Shown piece after piece: positions 33,444 to 43,051 of a stretch of 64,000 nt of DNA. This stretch comes from Parvibaculaceae bacterium. GTDB lineage: Bacteria; Pseudomonadota; Alphaproteobacteria; Parvibaculales; Parvibaculaceae. The first letter of the stretch is position 1. The number at the start of each line of letters is the position of its first letter. The notes under the pieces were generated by a model. It was not told where the DNA came from and did not search any database. It was given only the letters and a program-made list of their open reading frames with translations. The translations under genes and the position numbers were made by a program. The stretch covers positions 114,234 to 178,233 of the forward strand of contig JARGNZ010000002.1 of NCBI GenBank assembly GCA_029209985.1, given 5' to 3'.

Positions 33444-35396
33444 ATGACTTTGGCTCACAGACCAATGCGACGCGCAAACGAAGAAAACCCAATCACAGCG
33501 AGCACGGCTGGTTTGCCAGAGGAAAAAAGCCATCATTGGCGCACTCTCACAGCCTTGCTGCCACATCTGTGGCCTAAGGGTGATTGGGATATTCGCGTGC
33601 GCGTGATCTTAGCTCTAACCGTATTGGTAGCGGCCAAGGGGGTCACTGTCTATGCGCCTTTCTTTTACAAGGACGCCGTCGATGCGCTAACGGTAACGGA
33701 CCCAAGGTTGGGTGTTGTGGCAGTGCCTGTTTTCATGGTGGCTGCCTACGGTGTGGCGCGCATTCTCATGATTGCTTTGGCGCAATTACGCGATGCTTTT
33801 TTTGCAAAAGTTGGCCAACGCGCGGTGCGAACGGTTGGCCTGCAAACCTTCCGGCACCTGCACGCGCTCTCCCTACGGTTTCACCTAGAGCGTCGCACAG
33901 GTGGTTTGTCACGGGTCATAGAACGGGGCACAAAAGGCATTGATTTCTTGCTGCGCTTTTCCTTGTTCAGCATCATTCCTACACTGATTGAACTGACCTT
34001 AGTGTGCGCCATTTTAGCTTACACATTTGACTATCGCTATGCGTTAATTACCGGCAGCGTGGTGCTCTTCTATATCTGGTTTACGTTTGCCATTACGGAA
34101 TGGCGCACACGCTTTCGCCGCGAAATGAATGAGCAGGACACTAAAGCCAACACCCGTGCCGTTGACAGTCTGCTCAATTTTGAAACCGTAAAATACTTCG
34201 GCAATGAAGAGCATGAAGCAACGCGTTTCGATAAGTCGTTGGCGGGTTACGAAAAAGCAGCGGTAAAAACATCAACCTCTCTGGCTTTCTTGAACACCGG
34301 GCAAGTTGTGATTTTTAATCTCGGCATGATCGCTATGATGCTCATGGCAGCACAGGGAATTATTGAGGATGGGTTGACGGTCGGCGACTTTGTGTTGGTG
34401 AATACGTTTTTGATCCAGCTTTATATGCCGCTCAATTTGCTCGGCACTGTCTATCGTGAAATCAAACAATCCTTGATCGATATGGAGAACTTGTTTGATT
34501 TGGTACAGGTTCCTTCCGAGGTGAAAGACAGAGAAGATGCCACATCGTTGAAAGTAGACGGGGGCAGCATTCAGTTTGAGAATGTGAAATTCTCTTACGA
34601 GCCGGATCGGCAAATACTCAAAGGCATTTCATTCGATGTACCAGCCAATAAAACACTGGCGATCGTGGGGCCAAGTGGGGCCGGTAAGTCCACCATCTCA
34701 CGGATATTGTTCCGCTTTTACGATGTGCAGTCGGGCCAAGTAATGATCGATCACCAGCCGTTGAATGCGGTAACGCAAGCGTCCCTGCGGTCGGCAATTG
34801 GTATCGTGCCCCAAGACACAGTCCTTTTTAACGACACAATTCTCTATAACATTCGCTACGGTCGCCCGGACGCGACGGATGCTGAAGTAAGGGAAGTCGC
34901 CGAGCGGGCCCAAATTTCTGACCTTATCCGCCGCTTGCCAAAAGGCTACGACACATTGGTTGGCGAGCGTGGCCTTAAATTATCAGGCGGCGAGAAGCAG
35001 CGTGTGGCAATCGCGCGTACATTGCTGAAAAATCCCCCCATTTTAATTCTGGATGAAGCAACGTCGGCGCTCGATAGTCATACAGAAGAGGAAATCCGCA
35101 CCGCTTTGAGCCTCATGTCGGAGAATCGTACAACCCTGATTATTGCCCATAGGCTTTCAACAGTGGTGGATGCGGATGAAATTCTTGTGCTTGACCAAGG
35201 TGAAATTGTAGAGCGCGGCACACACCAAAGCCTTTTGGAAAAGGAAGGTGTCTACGCTGGAATGTGGTTGCGTCAGTTGTTCTCACCAGAAGAAGAAGGC
35301 GTCGAGGCCGAATTGTCACTGGAAGAACGCCAAAAAGCACTGGAAATGGCACAATTGGAGGCCAAAAAGTCTCGTTTACCCCCCGGACACCCTTAA
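33444..35396 (+). CDS. Atm1/HMT-type ABC exporter (fused permease and ATPase)
   Basis: A 650-residue half-transporter. A six-helix membrane domain (about 50-350) precedes the ATPase, with Walker A GPSGAGKST, signature LSGGEKQRVAIAR, Walker B ILILDEATSALDSH and switch His in IIAHRLSTV. The membrane-domain segment GQRAVRTVGLQTFRHLHALS and the region LNFETVKYFGNEEHEA are hallmarks of the Atm1/ABCB7 branch, which exports glutathione-linked metal or sulfur compounds. The ATG has GGAG unusually close upstream; an ATG seven codons in is an alternative start. It stands alone between a terminator and psd. Together with gor and GST it fits glutathione-based detoxification. Confidence 0.92.
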   Translation: MTLAHRPMRRANEENPITASTAGLPEEKSHHWRTLTALLPHLWPKGDWDIRVRVILALTVLVAAKGVTVYAPFFYKDAVDALTVTDPRLGVVAVPVFMVAAYGVARILMIALAQLRDAFFAKVGQRAVRTVGLQTFRHLHALSLRFHLERRTGGLSRVIERGTKGIDFLLRFSLFSIIPTLIELTLVCAILAYTFDYRYALITGSVVLFYIWFTFAITEWRTRFRREMNEQDTKANTRAVDSLLNFETVKYFGNEEHEATRFDKSLAGYEKAAVKTSTSLAFLNTGQVVIFNLGMIAMMLMAAQGIIEDGLTVGDFVLVNTFLIQLYMPLNLLGTVYREIKQSLIDMENLFDLVQVPSEVKDREDATSLKVDGGSIQFENVKFSYEPDRQILKGISFDVPANKTLAIVGPSGAGKSTISRILFRFYDVQSGQVMIDHQPLNAVTQASLRSAIGIVPQDTVLFNDTILYNIRYGRPDATDAEVREVAERAQISDLIRRLPKGYDTLVGERGLKLSGGEKQRVAIARTLLKNPPILILDEATSALDSHTEEEIRTALSLMSENRTTLIIAHRLSTVVDADEILVLDQGEIVERGTHQSLLEKEGVYAGMWLRQLFSPEEEGVEAELSLEERQKALEMAQLEAKKSRLPPGHP

Positions 35397-35608
35397 ATAT
35401 CAGGGAGATTGAGTAGGGCACTGCGTGTTATTAAGGCACCGAAGGGCTACGTCTATGGCAGTCGGAGGGACTGCTCGTGCTATTTCAGTCCACTTAACGC
35501 GCAATCCGCTTACCTTCTGGCTGACATTCGGTTAAGCTCAGAATAAGAGATTTCGCACCGAAATCGGCCTATTTCAGACTGCGCCCTCATTTGGGGCATA
35601 GCTAGAGG

Positions 35609-36319
35609 ATGACAGTAGAATTCATGGACGCAATCACCTCACTTTTCGTGCCTATCCATAAAGAAGGCCATAAATTCATCCTAACCTTCGCTCTGGTGAC
35701 AGCCCTATTATACTATTTTTTAGGGCCAATTGCAGGGTGGATTGGCATCGTGTTGACAGGATGGTGCGTCTATTTCTTCCGTGATCCTGATCGTCTCACC
35801 CCGACCCGTGAAGGCTTGGTGATTTCACCAGCTGACGGCGTTGTGAACCTGATTATGCAAGCCGCACCGCCTGCTGAATTGGGCATGGGCGAAGAATTGC
35901 GCACACGGGTAAGCGTGTTCATGAATGTCTTTAATTGTCACGTAAACCGGTCACCCATTACAGGCAAGGTGTTGGCTACGGCGTATCGTCCGGGGCTTTT
36001 CCTGAATGCCGATTTGGATAAGGCCAGCGATGACAACGAACGGTTCTCGATGATTGTTGAAACGGACAAGGGCCAGACATTTGGTGTTGTGCAAATCGCA
36101 GGTCTCGTGGCACGCCGTATCATCAGTTACGCTGAAGAAGGCCAAACGCTGGAAACAGGCGAACGGTTTGGAATCATTCGGTTTGGTAGCCGCGTGGACA
36201 TTTATTTGCCAACCGGCGTGGTGCCTATGGTGTCGGTTGGGCAGAAAACGATTGCGGGGGAAACTGTGATCGCAGATACAGAGTCTAGCGAACCGGCACG
36301 TGAAGCAGCCATTCGTTAA
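35609..36319 (+). CDS. psd: Phosphatidylserine decarboxylase proenzyme
   Basis: A 236-residue short-type decarboxylase making phosphatidylethanolamine. The N-terminus opens [13 protein letters not shown], followed by one or two membrane helices and [13 protein letters not shown]. The self-cleavage site that yields the pyruvoyl group is the Gly-Ser in [14 protein letters not shown]. Catalytic context SPADGVVN and [13 protein letters not shown] are present. The ATG at 35609 is close to AGAGG; an ATG five codons in is an alternative. pssA, which makes its substrate, follows 117 bases downstream. The 212-base spacer before it shows only short hairpins. Confidence 0.94.
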   Translation: MTVEFMDAITSLFVPIHKEGHKFILTFALVTALLYYFLGPIAGWIGIVLTGWCVYFFRDPDRLTPTREGLVISPADGVVNLIMQAAPPAELGMGEELRTRVSVFMNVFNCHVNRSPITGKVLATAYRPGLFLNADLDKASDDNERFSMIVETDKGQTFGVVQIAGLVARRIISYAEEGQTLETGERFGIIRFGSRVDIYLPTGVVPMVSVGQKTIAGETVIADTESSEPAREAAIR

Positions 36320-36436
36320 GCACCCGAGTGAAACCAAAGGGGAGCTGAGGGCACACTATATCGCCCCCAGTTAATTCATTGCTTCTGTGAGGGAATGAAA
36401 TGAACCAACGAGTAGAAAGATCGGGCGCATTAAAAT

Positions 36437-37270
36437 ATGTCGTATGAGCCAAAAGACACCGACAGTAAAAAGCAATCAATGCACCCACGGCGGCGTGCAA
36501 TGAAACGCTTGCCTATACGGAGCCTAATCCCAAATTCACTCACGGTTTTTGCCCTATGTGCAGGACTGACGTCCATTCGGTTCGCATTGGAAGGACGGTT
36601 CGAATTTGCCGTGATCGCGATTTTGGTGGCTTCTATATTTGATGGCTTGGATGGCCGTGTCGCCCGCCTTTTGCGCGGTACGAGCAAGTTTGGCGCGGAG
36701 CTGGATTCGCTCACAGACTTTGTCAACTTTGGCGTGGCACCGGTTCTGGTGCTCTACCTTTGGTGTCTTCAAGCGTGGGGTGGACTAGGGTGGATTGCGG
36801 TGCTCAGCTATGCTGTGTGTTGCGCTCTGCGTCTTGCAAGGTTCAATGTTGATCTGGACGACCCGGACCGCCCGGCGTGGATGGGCAACTATTTTACCGG
36901 CGTACCAGCGCCTGCAGGTGCCTTATTGGTCATGCTGCCCCTTTACCTGAGCTTTGAAGGCGTCACGGGCCTTCCAGAGTTGCCGTGGTTGATCGCCATC
37001 CACACAGCCTTTGTAGCATTCTTGATGGTCAGCCGGATCCCTTCGTTCTCGGGCAAACGACTGGGCATCAAAATTAGTCGCGATAAAGTCGCGCCAATCT
37101 TGTTGGGTGTCGCCTTATTTGCGGCCCTTTGGGTCTCCTATCCATGGATCATGCTTTCAGTGCTATCCATTGGCTATTTACTTCTTTTGCCCGTGAGTAG
37201 TTGGCGCCACGCCCAAAATAAAGCGCAACAAATCACACCTTATGATGATCCGGGCAGCCATGTGCTTTGA
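36437..37270 (+). CDS. pssA: CDP-diacylglycerol--serine O-phosphatidyltransferase
   Basis: A 277-residue integral membrane enzyme making phosphatidylserine from CDP-diacylglycerol and serine. The CDP-alcohol phosphotransferase signature DG-x2-AR-x8-G-x3-D-x3-D is intact in the segment starting FDGLDGRVARLL and ending with ELDSLTDFV. About eight membrane helices follow. Alternative ATG starts exist at codons 16 and 22. psd lies upstream and a PAS gene 23 bases downstream, so the order psd-pssA-PAS suggests one transcript for phosphatidylethanolamine synthesis. Confidence 0.94.
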   Translation: MSYEPKDTDSKKQSMHPRRRAMKRLPIRSLIPNSLTVFALCAGLTSIRFALEGRFEFAVIAILVASIFDGLDGRVARLLRGTSKFGAELDSLTDFVNFGVAPVLVLYLWCLQAWGGLGWIAVLSYAVCCALRLARFNVDLDDPDRPAWMGNYFTGVPAPAGALLVMLPLYLSFEGVTGLPELPWLIAIHTAFVAFLMVSRIPSFSGKRLGIKISRDKVAPILLGVALFAALWVSYPWIMLSVLSIGYLLLLPVSSWRHAQNKAQQITPYDDPGSHVL

Positions 37271-37293
37271 CAGGCTAAAGGAGACGGGCTCCA

Positions 37294-37821
37294 GTGATTA
37301 AATTACCCATTCGCCACCCCCAAACCCAAGAGCTTTTTGCCTATTGGTCTTCTCTCAAGCCCGGCAATGGCAAGGCACCGTTTTGGTCAGACTTTTCTCC
37401 GGCAAAAATCGTCAAGCTACTACCAAATATCTTGGTGATGGAAGTGAAGGAAACAACGCTCCCCATTCGCCTTTTTGGCACAGGTTTGGTGGAGACATTG
37501 GGTAGAGATGCGACCGGACAGGATTATTATGACTTTGTTCCCATAGAGATGCACGCAGAACAGCGTGAGCATATGGGCAAAGTCGTGTCCACTCCGGCCT
37601 GTGCGGTAAGTTATTCAAAGCTGATCGTGGAGCGGGAAGGGAAAGAGATTGGTTTGCTCTCTGAATCAATTCACATGCCAATGAGTGGAGACGATAGCCG
37701 GATCACAAGGATCGTGAGTATGAACTCAATCATTGGCGAGGGAGGGCAGAGCTACGTGGTAGATATTGAGGGTCGCACCAAAGAAGATCTTATTTTGGAG
37801 CGCTTCCTGCTTCCTGCCTAG
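37294..37821 (+). CDS. PAS_5-type PAS domain protein downstream of pssA
   Basis: A 175-residue single-domain protein. Segments FWSDFSPAKIVKLLPNILVM, IRLFGTGLVETLGRDATGQDYYDFV and the C-terminal IEGRTKEDLILERFLLP correspond to the PAS_5 family of alphaproteobacteria. It starts at GTG 37294 with AAGGAG about 10 bases upstream. No output domain is attached. Position directly after pssA suggests co-expression with PE synthesis, which is unusual company for a PAS protein. The paralog at 7705 has a longer N-terminus. Function unknown. Confidence 0.78.
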   Translation: MIKLPIRHPQTQELFAYWSSLKPGNGKAPFWSDFSPAKIVKLLPNILVMEVKETTLPIRLFGTGLVETLGRDATGQDYYDFVPIEMHAEQREHMGKVVSTPACAVSYSKLIVEREGKEIGLLSESIHMPMSGDDSRITRIVSMNSIIGEGGQSYVVDIEGRTKEDLILERFLLPA

Positions 37822-37844
37822 GGGACTTTCGTTATTGAGAATAG

Positions 37845-37876
37845 ATAAAAGCCGGCGACGCATCGCCGGCTTTTAT
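37845..37876. terminator. Bidirectional terminator between PAS and RND genes
   Basis: A perfect 14-base stem (37845-37858 with 37863-37876) closes a four-base CGCA loop. A-run and T-run flank the GC core, so it can stop both converging transcripts. Confidence 0.92.
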
Positions 37877-37887
37877 TATGCGTATGC

Positions 37888-40800
37888 CTATTCGGCCGGA
37901 TGAACTAAATCAGACGAAGTGTCTGATCGTGCTTCCGCCCATTTTCTATAGCGTTGGCGCAACACTTCTGGGGCTGCCAGAAGAACGGGGACGAGCACCA
38001 AGGTTAGCAAGGTTGAGAACCCAAGGCCGTAGATGATGGCCGTAGACAGCTGCACCCACCATACCGACACAGGACCGCCTAAGCTCACTTCACGGCTAAA
38101 GAAGTTGACATTGAACTCCAAAGCCATTGGCAGAAGACCAAACATCGTTGTGATGGTGGTCAGCAGGATGGGGCGAAGCCGTTGACCTGCCGTGCGCAAT
38201 ACCGATTCAATGGCACTCATGCCATCTTGGATTAACCGTTGATAGGTATCAATCAAAACGATGGAGTTGTTGACCACGATCCCGGCAAGGGCAACGATGC
38301 CGGTGCCTGTCATGATAACACTGAACGTCTGCCCGGTTATCACCATGCCCAACAGCACGCCGAATGTGGACAAGACCACAGTCGAGAGGGTGAGGAACGT
38401 GTGATAGAAGCTGTTGAACTGCGTAAGCAGAATAACGAACATCAAGAACAAGGCGCCCAGCAACGCTTTCCCAAGGAAGTCGGCTGCTTTCTGTTGCTCT
38501 TCGTTGGCTCCTTTGAACTCATATCGCACACCGGGCTCAAGGGTTTGTTCTGAAAGCCATGCTTCCAATTCTTTGACGATGCTGTCTACATTGTATTTAG
38601 CACCAGTTTCTGGGTTAATCGCCGCAGAAGCTTTGACCATAATACGGCGGATACCGTCAATGCGATTGATGGAGCTCACTTCGGCTGTTGGCTTGCGAGA
38701 AACAAAGTTGCTCAAAGGGATCAAGCCGTTGGCCGTTGGAATACGTAACCGATCAAGCTGAGCCAAGGTGCGATATTCTTCAGGGTAACGCACACGGATT
38801 TCAACTTCCTCATCTGAGTCATCGGGACGAATTTCATCGAGTAGGATGCCGTTCGTCACTAATTGCACAACCGCGCCAATGACTGAGATGTCGGCACCAA
38901 AGCGTCCGCTCAATTCACGATCGACACTTAGTTCCCATTCAATACCGGGAAGAGGTCGTTCATCTTCAAAGTCGATCAACTCTGGAACATTCTCTTCCAT
39001 ATAGGTGCGAATGAATCCAGCAGTTCGGGTTAGGGCAGAAAAATCAGTTGAAACCAATTGAATTTGTATGTCTTTCCCTGTCGGTGGGCCATCTTCGCGT
39101 TTACGCACTTCCACATGAATGCCGGGTATGACGGCAACTCTCTTGCGCAACTCAGCAAGAATTTCAGCGCCGGGGCGGCGTTGCTCATAGGGCAGCAATT
39201 CTAGGGTCATGCGGGCAATCATGTCTGGCGGCGTATCACCTCCAGAACCTGGGCCTCCTGAAAGACCGGGACCAGCCACAGAAAAGAGCGCCTGAAAACC
39301 ATCAATGTCTAAGACAATGTCTTCAACCTGTTGGGCAATGCGGGCGGCTTCTAATGTGGACAAGTTCCCCCGCGCGCTGACCATAATGATGGCCTGTTCA
39401 GGTTCGGTTTCGACAAAAAACTCTGTGCCATTGTTGAAATTCATAAACAGCACAAGCGTTGTGATAAGAACAACCGCCGTTGTCGCCATAACCCGAATGG
39501 GGTGATAGACGAGAAAGTCTAGCATACGCACATACCGGCCTGTGATGCCGGGTAGGGTACGGATATCACCCGTTTCAGCCCCGTTGAGAAGCGTCAATAC
39601 ATCATTGTCGACATCATCGCTTTTGCCAAACAAAGAGCCTAGAACAGGCAAGAATAGCATGGCGGTAATGAAAGACGCGGTCAGAATAACGATCAGCGTG
39701 ATCGGCAAATGTGACATGAACTTGCCACTGACACCTGGCCATAAAAGCATCGGCAAGAAAGCAGCAAGCGTGGTGCCAGTAGAAGAGGCAATAGGCCAGA
39801 ACATCCGTTTGGCAGCCAATCGATAGGATTCAAAGCTGCTGAGACCTTCAGCCATTTTACGGTCTGCATACTCAACGACAACGATCGCGCCATCGACCAA
39901 AATACCAACGGACAGGAGCAAGCCAAACATGACCATCATATTGATGGTCATTCCCATGACAGCTAGGAACAGAAAGCCGATCATGAAGCTTGTTGGAATG
40001 GCAACGCCGACGAGAATACCCGAACGCATTCCAAGGGCTGCCACCACAACGATCATCACCAAAACAATCGCGAGGGTAATGGATGCTTCAAGCGAGCCCA
40101 ATGAGCGCATAATAAAGTTGGATTGATCCAACATGTAATCGACTTTGATCGTCGCAGGCCATTGGGTGCGGGCCTCTGCAATAATCGCTCGGATACGATC
40201 ATTCGTCTCGATGATGTTTTCACCGATCCGTTTCTTCACTTGGATGGCAATGGCAGGTTTGCCGTTAAAGCGCGCATAGCCGCTGGCATCTTTGAAAGTG
40301 CGTCGAATATCTGCAAGGTCTGCAAGCGTAACAACACCGTCCCCCGAAACCTTAATCGGCAGGCTCATAATGTCTTCGCGCGTTTCAAATAGTCCCGGCA
40401 CCTTCACAGAAAAGCTGCCGTCGCCCGTGTCCAAGGAGCCCGGCGCGATGAGCCGGTTATTCATGGTTACGGCATTAATCAGCTCGCCAGGACTGACATT
40501 GTAAGCTTCCATCCGGGCCGGATTGATGAGCACTTCAACTTGCTCTTCTCTGTGCCCAGATAGCTCAGCCTCCAGAACAGAAGGAACAGTTTCAAGGCGG
40601 TCCTGCAATTCTAATGCGTGTCGGTACAGCGTCCGCTCTGGCACATCGCCTGAGAGGGTCACAACAATGACCGGGAAGAGGGCCGCATTGAATTCGTTGA
40701 CTGTAGGCTCATCCGTATCGGCAGGTAATTCCGCACGTGCAAGGTCAACTTTTTCGCGTACGTCGAGAAGCGCATCGTCCTTATCAAAGTCGACATCAAA

Positions 40801-41085
40801 TTCCAGAACAATCCCCGCATGGCCTTGCGATGCGATTGAGTGGAGTTCTTCGAGCCCCTCCAAAGACCGCAACTGGGTTTCCATGGGTTTGATCAGCAAA
40901 CGCTCAGCATCGCCGGGTGAAATACCAGGGTGAGGAATGGAGATATAGAAAACCGGAATTGGAATGTCCGGGTCAGCCTCTTTGGGAATGGCAACATAGG
41001 AGATGATGCCCGATACGACCATCATCACCATAATTGTCATGACAGTCCGGGTCCGCGAGAGCGCAGAATCAATTAGACCATTCAC
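37888..41085 (-). CDS. RND efflux permease (AcrB/HAE-type)
   Basis: A 1065-residue inner-membrane proton-driven exporter with 12 helices and two large periplasmic loops. The N-terminus LIDSALSRTRTVMTIMVMM, the proton-relay region GILVDGAIVVVEYADR in helix 4 and the second-half motif ALAGIVVNNSIVLIDTY are typical. It is the last gene of a padR-adaptor-permease operon, overlapping the adaptor by four bases (ATGA). Compared with AcrB it resembles the broader HAE-1/MdtB-like group of environmental bacteria. Substrate unknown. No outer-membrane TolC gene is present in the window, so it must use one elsewhere. Confidence 0.94.
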   Translation of the reverse strand: MNGLIDSALSRTRTVMTIMVMMVVSGIISYVAIPKEADPDIPIPVFYISIPHPGISPGDAERLLIKPMETQLRSLEGLEELHSIASQGHAGIVLEFDVDFDKDDALLDVREKVDLARAELPADTDEPTVNEFNAALFPVIVVTLSGDVPERTLYRHALELQDRLETVPSVLEAELSGHREEQVEVLINPARMEAYNVSPGELINAVTMNNRLIAPGSLDTGDGSFSVKVPGLFETREDIMSLPIKVSGDGVVTLADLADIRRTFKDASGYARFNGKPAIAIQVKKRIGENIIETNDRIRAIIAEARTQWPATIKVDYMLDQSNFIMRSLGSLEASITLAIVLVMIVVVAALGMRSGILVGVAIPTSFMIGFLFLAVMGMTINMMVMFGLLLSVGILVDGAIVVVEYADRKMAEGLSSFESYRLAAKRMFWPIASSTGTTLAAFLPMLLWPGVSGKFMSHLPITLIVILTASFITAMLFLPVLGSLFGKSDDVDNDVLTLLNGAETGDIRTLPGITGRYVRMLDFLVYHPIRVMATTAVVLITTLVLFMNFNNGTEFFVETEPEQAIIMVSARGNLSTLEAARIAQQVEDIVLDIDGFQALFSVAGPGLSGGPGSGGDTPPDMIARMTLELLPYEQRRPGAEILAELRKRVAVIPGIHVEVRKREDGPPTGKDIQIQLVSTDFSALTRTAGFIRTYMEENVPELIDFEDERPLPGIEWELSVDRELSGRFGADISVIGAVVQLVTNGILLDEIRPDDSDEEVEIRVRYPEEYRTLAQLDRLRIPTANGLIPLSNFVSRKPTAEVSSINRIDGIRRIMVKASAAINPETGAKYNVDSIVKELEAWLSEQTLEPGVRYEFKGANEEQQKAADFLGKALLGALFLMFVILLTQFNSFYHTFLTLSTVVLSTFGVLLGMVITGQTFSVIMTGTGIVALAGIVVNNSIVLIDTYQRLIQDGMSAIESVLRTAGQRLRPILLTTITTMFGLLPMALEFNVNFFSREVSLGGPVSVWWVQLSTAIIYGLGFSTLLTLVLVPVLLAAPEVLRQRYRKWAEARSDTSSDLVHPAE

Positions 41086-42203
41086 AGTTTTGCCTCCGCT
41101 GTCGGCTCATAACTCACGTCCACTTTTTGGCCGCTGGTTACAAACTCTTGCCCTGAAGTAATGATTGAAACTTGCTCCGTCAGGCCGCCCACCCAAATGC
41201 CGGTCGCCCCGTCATCTAAGATCGTAATGGCTTCAAATTGCACTTCTTTATTATTGTTGAGCGTGCGAACACCCACAACTCCGTCATCATTGAGAGTAAG
41301 GACAGACGGAGGAATGAGATGCGCCATGACTTTACGGGATGGCACGGAAATTTGTGCCGTTACACCGTCGCGCAATTTGTGATTTTCGTTTGGAACTTCT
41401 AGCTCCACGCGGAAGGTGCGGGTCGCATCATCTGCCGACTTACCAACAAACCGGATGGTGCCGCGCACAACTTCACCTGTCACCAATATGGCAGTGCCGG
41501 GATCACCCATGTGGAACGCACTGACTTCAATTTCAGATACTTGGCCGACAACCAAAAAGGGGTCTAGGTCAATAAGGGTTGCACAAGCATCGCCAACACG
41601 CATGTAATCCCCAGCTTCCACTTGCCGGGATTCATAGATGCCGTCAAATGGGGCAGTGATCCGAGTATTGGCCAATTCAACTTCACGCTGTTTTACTTGT
41701 GCACGGGCAGCATCATAGGCTGCACGAGCCGACGCCACTTGAGTCTCAGAACGATGACCTTTCGCCGCTAGTTTTTGAGAGGCATCAAACTCCAACCAGC
41801 GTTGTCTCATCAAGGCTTCAGCCTCAGCCATGCGGGCATCTCTGGCATTCAAAGAAAGTTCGCACAATATGTCGCCTTCTTTAACGTTCGCCCCTTTTTC
41901 GAAGGGGGTCCGTACCACGGCGCCATCTGCTTCAGTTCGCACCTGCACTTTGCGCACAGCTTCTGTTTTCCCTCGGATCAAAACTTCAGTCGTTTTCGTC
42001 TTGGCGGTAAAAACTTTAGCTTGCACATGAGGGAGGGAAGACCCGACGGTCGTGTGCGCCGCTGCTGCTTCCTCAGTCTCCACTTCAGCTGTGCCAAATT
42101 GACCAGAAAGAACCCACGCGATCACCAAAACGGTAATCACGGAAGCAAATAGATAGGACTTTTTCAAAACCATTTTACTGCCAATACTGAATTGGGAGAC
42201 CAT
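41082..42203 (-). CDS. RND efflux periplasmic adaptor (membrane fusion protein)
   Basis: A 373-residue HlyD-like protein. An N-terminal membrane anchor (about 11-33) is followed by the lipoyl half-motif region EGDILCELSLNARD, an alpha-helical hairpin (about 115-175), the second lipoyl half with ITAPFDGIYESRQVEAGDYM, and beta-barrel and membrane-proximal domains. The ATG at 42203 has GGGAGG at good spacing. Its stop overlaps the permease start by ATGA, indicating coupled translation. It links the permease to an outer-membrane channel. PadR is encoded 33 bases upstream. Confidence 0.92.
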   Translation of the reverse strand: MVSQFSIGSKMVLKKSYLFASVITVLVIAWVLSGQFGTAEVETEEAAAAHTTVGSSLPHVQAKVFTAKTKTTEVLIRGKTEAVRKVQVRTEADGAVVRTPFEKGANVKEGDILCELSLNARDARMAEAEALMRQRWLEFDASQKLAAKGHRSETQVASARAAYDAARAQVKQREVELANTRITAPFDGIYESRQVEAGDYMRVGDACATLIDLDPFLVVGQVSEIEVSAFHMGDPGTAILVTGEVVRGTIRFVGKSADDATRTFRVELEVPNENHKLRDGVTAQISVPSRKVMAHLIPPSVLTLNDDGVVGVRTLNNNKEVQFEAITILDDGATGIWVGGLTEQVSIITSGQEFVTSGQKVDVSYEPTAEAKL

Positions 42204-42236
42204 ATGTCGGCCCTCCCGGGATCCCTTGAAATCTAA

Positions 42237-42797
42237 TTATCCTATCGCTTCACAAGGCGTGCGGCTGCGCGTCTCGGTTTCACATCCAAGGGCTTCGATG
42301 CGAGAACGATTTTTTTCCAAAAACTCAATCATACTAACGGTTACATGAGCGCCAAATTCTTTGACAAGGTCACCGCTCGGGGCTTTGGAGACGCCCCCAC
42401 CGGCTTCTATTCGCTTCAGCTCTTCTTTAAGCTCTTCCAGCTTGTTGTTCAATATTTCACTGATACGTGCTGCCGGCATTTGGTTGGCAAAAACGAGTGA
42501 AAAAAGGAAGTCAGAACGGTACTTATCTGGCTGAATAGGCTGAAAAAGTGCTTCTTGGAACGTCTTGCGGCCCAACTCAGTGAGAGAATAGACTTTTTTG
42601 TCCGGTCGGCCTTCTTGAGAATGGGCCTGACAGGTCAATAAACCATCGTCTGTAAGTTTTGTGAGGGCTGGATAGATGGAACCAAAGCTTGCCTCAGAGA
42701 AGTGTGAAAACACACCTTCTTCAAACAGCTTCTTAATTTCATATCCTGAAGCATCTCCCAAGGCGAGGGCGCCAAGACAGAGAGTTCTTACATGCAT
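42237..42797 (-). CDS. PadR-family transcriptional repressor of the RND operon
   Basis: A 186-residue regulator. The N-terminal winged helix shows LCLGALALGDASGYEIKKLF, FGSIYPALTKLTDDGLLTC and DKKVYSLTELGRKTF, the classic PadR pattern; a C-terminal Vir-type helical region (about 95-170) serves dimerisation. The frame extends to 42965, but the first 56 residues lack PadR homology and include the operator DNA, so I start at the ATG 42797. It is first in an operon with the adaptor and permease genes, so it probably represses its own operon until an effector binds. Confidence 0.9.
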   Translation of the reverse strand: MHVRTLCLGALALGDASGYEIKKLFEEGVFSHFSEASFGSIYPALTKLTDDGLLTCQAHSQEGRPDKKVYSLTELGRKTFQEALFQPIQPDKYRSDFLFSLVFANQMPAARISEILNNKLEELKEELKRIEAGGGVSKAPSGDLVKEFGAHVTVSMIEFLEKNRSRIEALGCETETRSRTPCEAIG

Positions 42798-42813
42798 GTT
42801 CACACCGACCTGT

Positions 42814-42869
42814 AACCGTTGAAATGTTCTGCGGGTACCACGCCAACAAACCATTTCAACGGTTGAAAT
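42814..42869 (-). promoter_or_regulatory. Candidate PadR operators (two related palindromes)
   Basis: A perfect odd palindrome, ATTTCAAC-G-GTTGAAAT, spans 42853-42869. A second copy of one arm, AACCGTTGAAATG at 42814-42826, is the exact inverted repeat of 42852-42864. Both lie between the promoter and the padR ATG. Autoregulation by the PadR protein is the natural inference. Confidence 0.6.
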
Positions 42870-42894
42870 AAAGGGCCATACGTAATGGGGGGTA

Positions 42895-42941
42895 TATCGG
42901 CCCGATAGGGGTATATATAGGGCTGATATAGAGTATGCCAA
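42895..42941 (-). promoter_or_regulatory. Probable padR-RND operon promoter
   Basis: Read on the minus strand, TTGGCA (42941-42936) and a TATATA-type -10 (within 42919-42912) are spaced 16-18 bases. Just downstream, TATCGG-C-CCGATA at 42895-42907 is another perfect odd palindrome, placed near the expected start of transcription. Confidence 0.5.
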
Positions 42942-43051
42942 GGGGTAAAGTGACGCGCCCGTCAATTATATCACTTTCTGAAACCAACACTTTATTATGA
43001 GGCCAAAAAGCGGTGTTTTTTGCCATTTCTAGGGCTATTCCTGCCGTTTCT

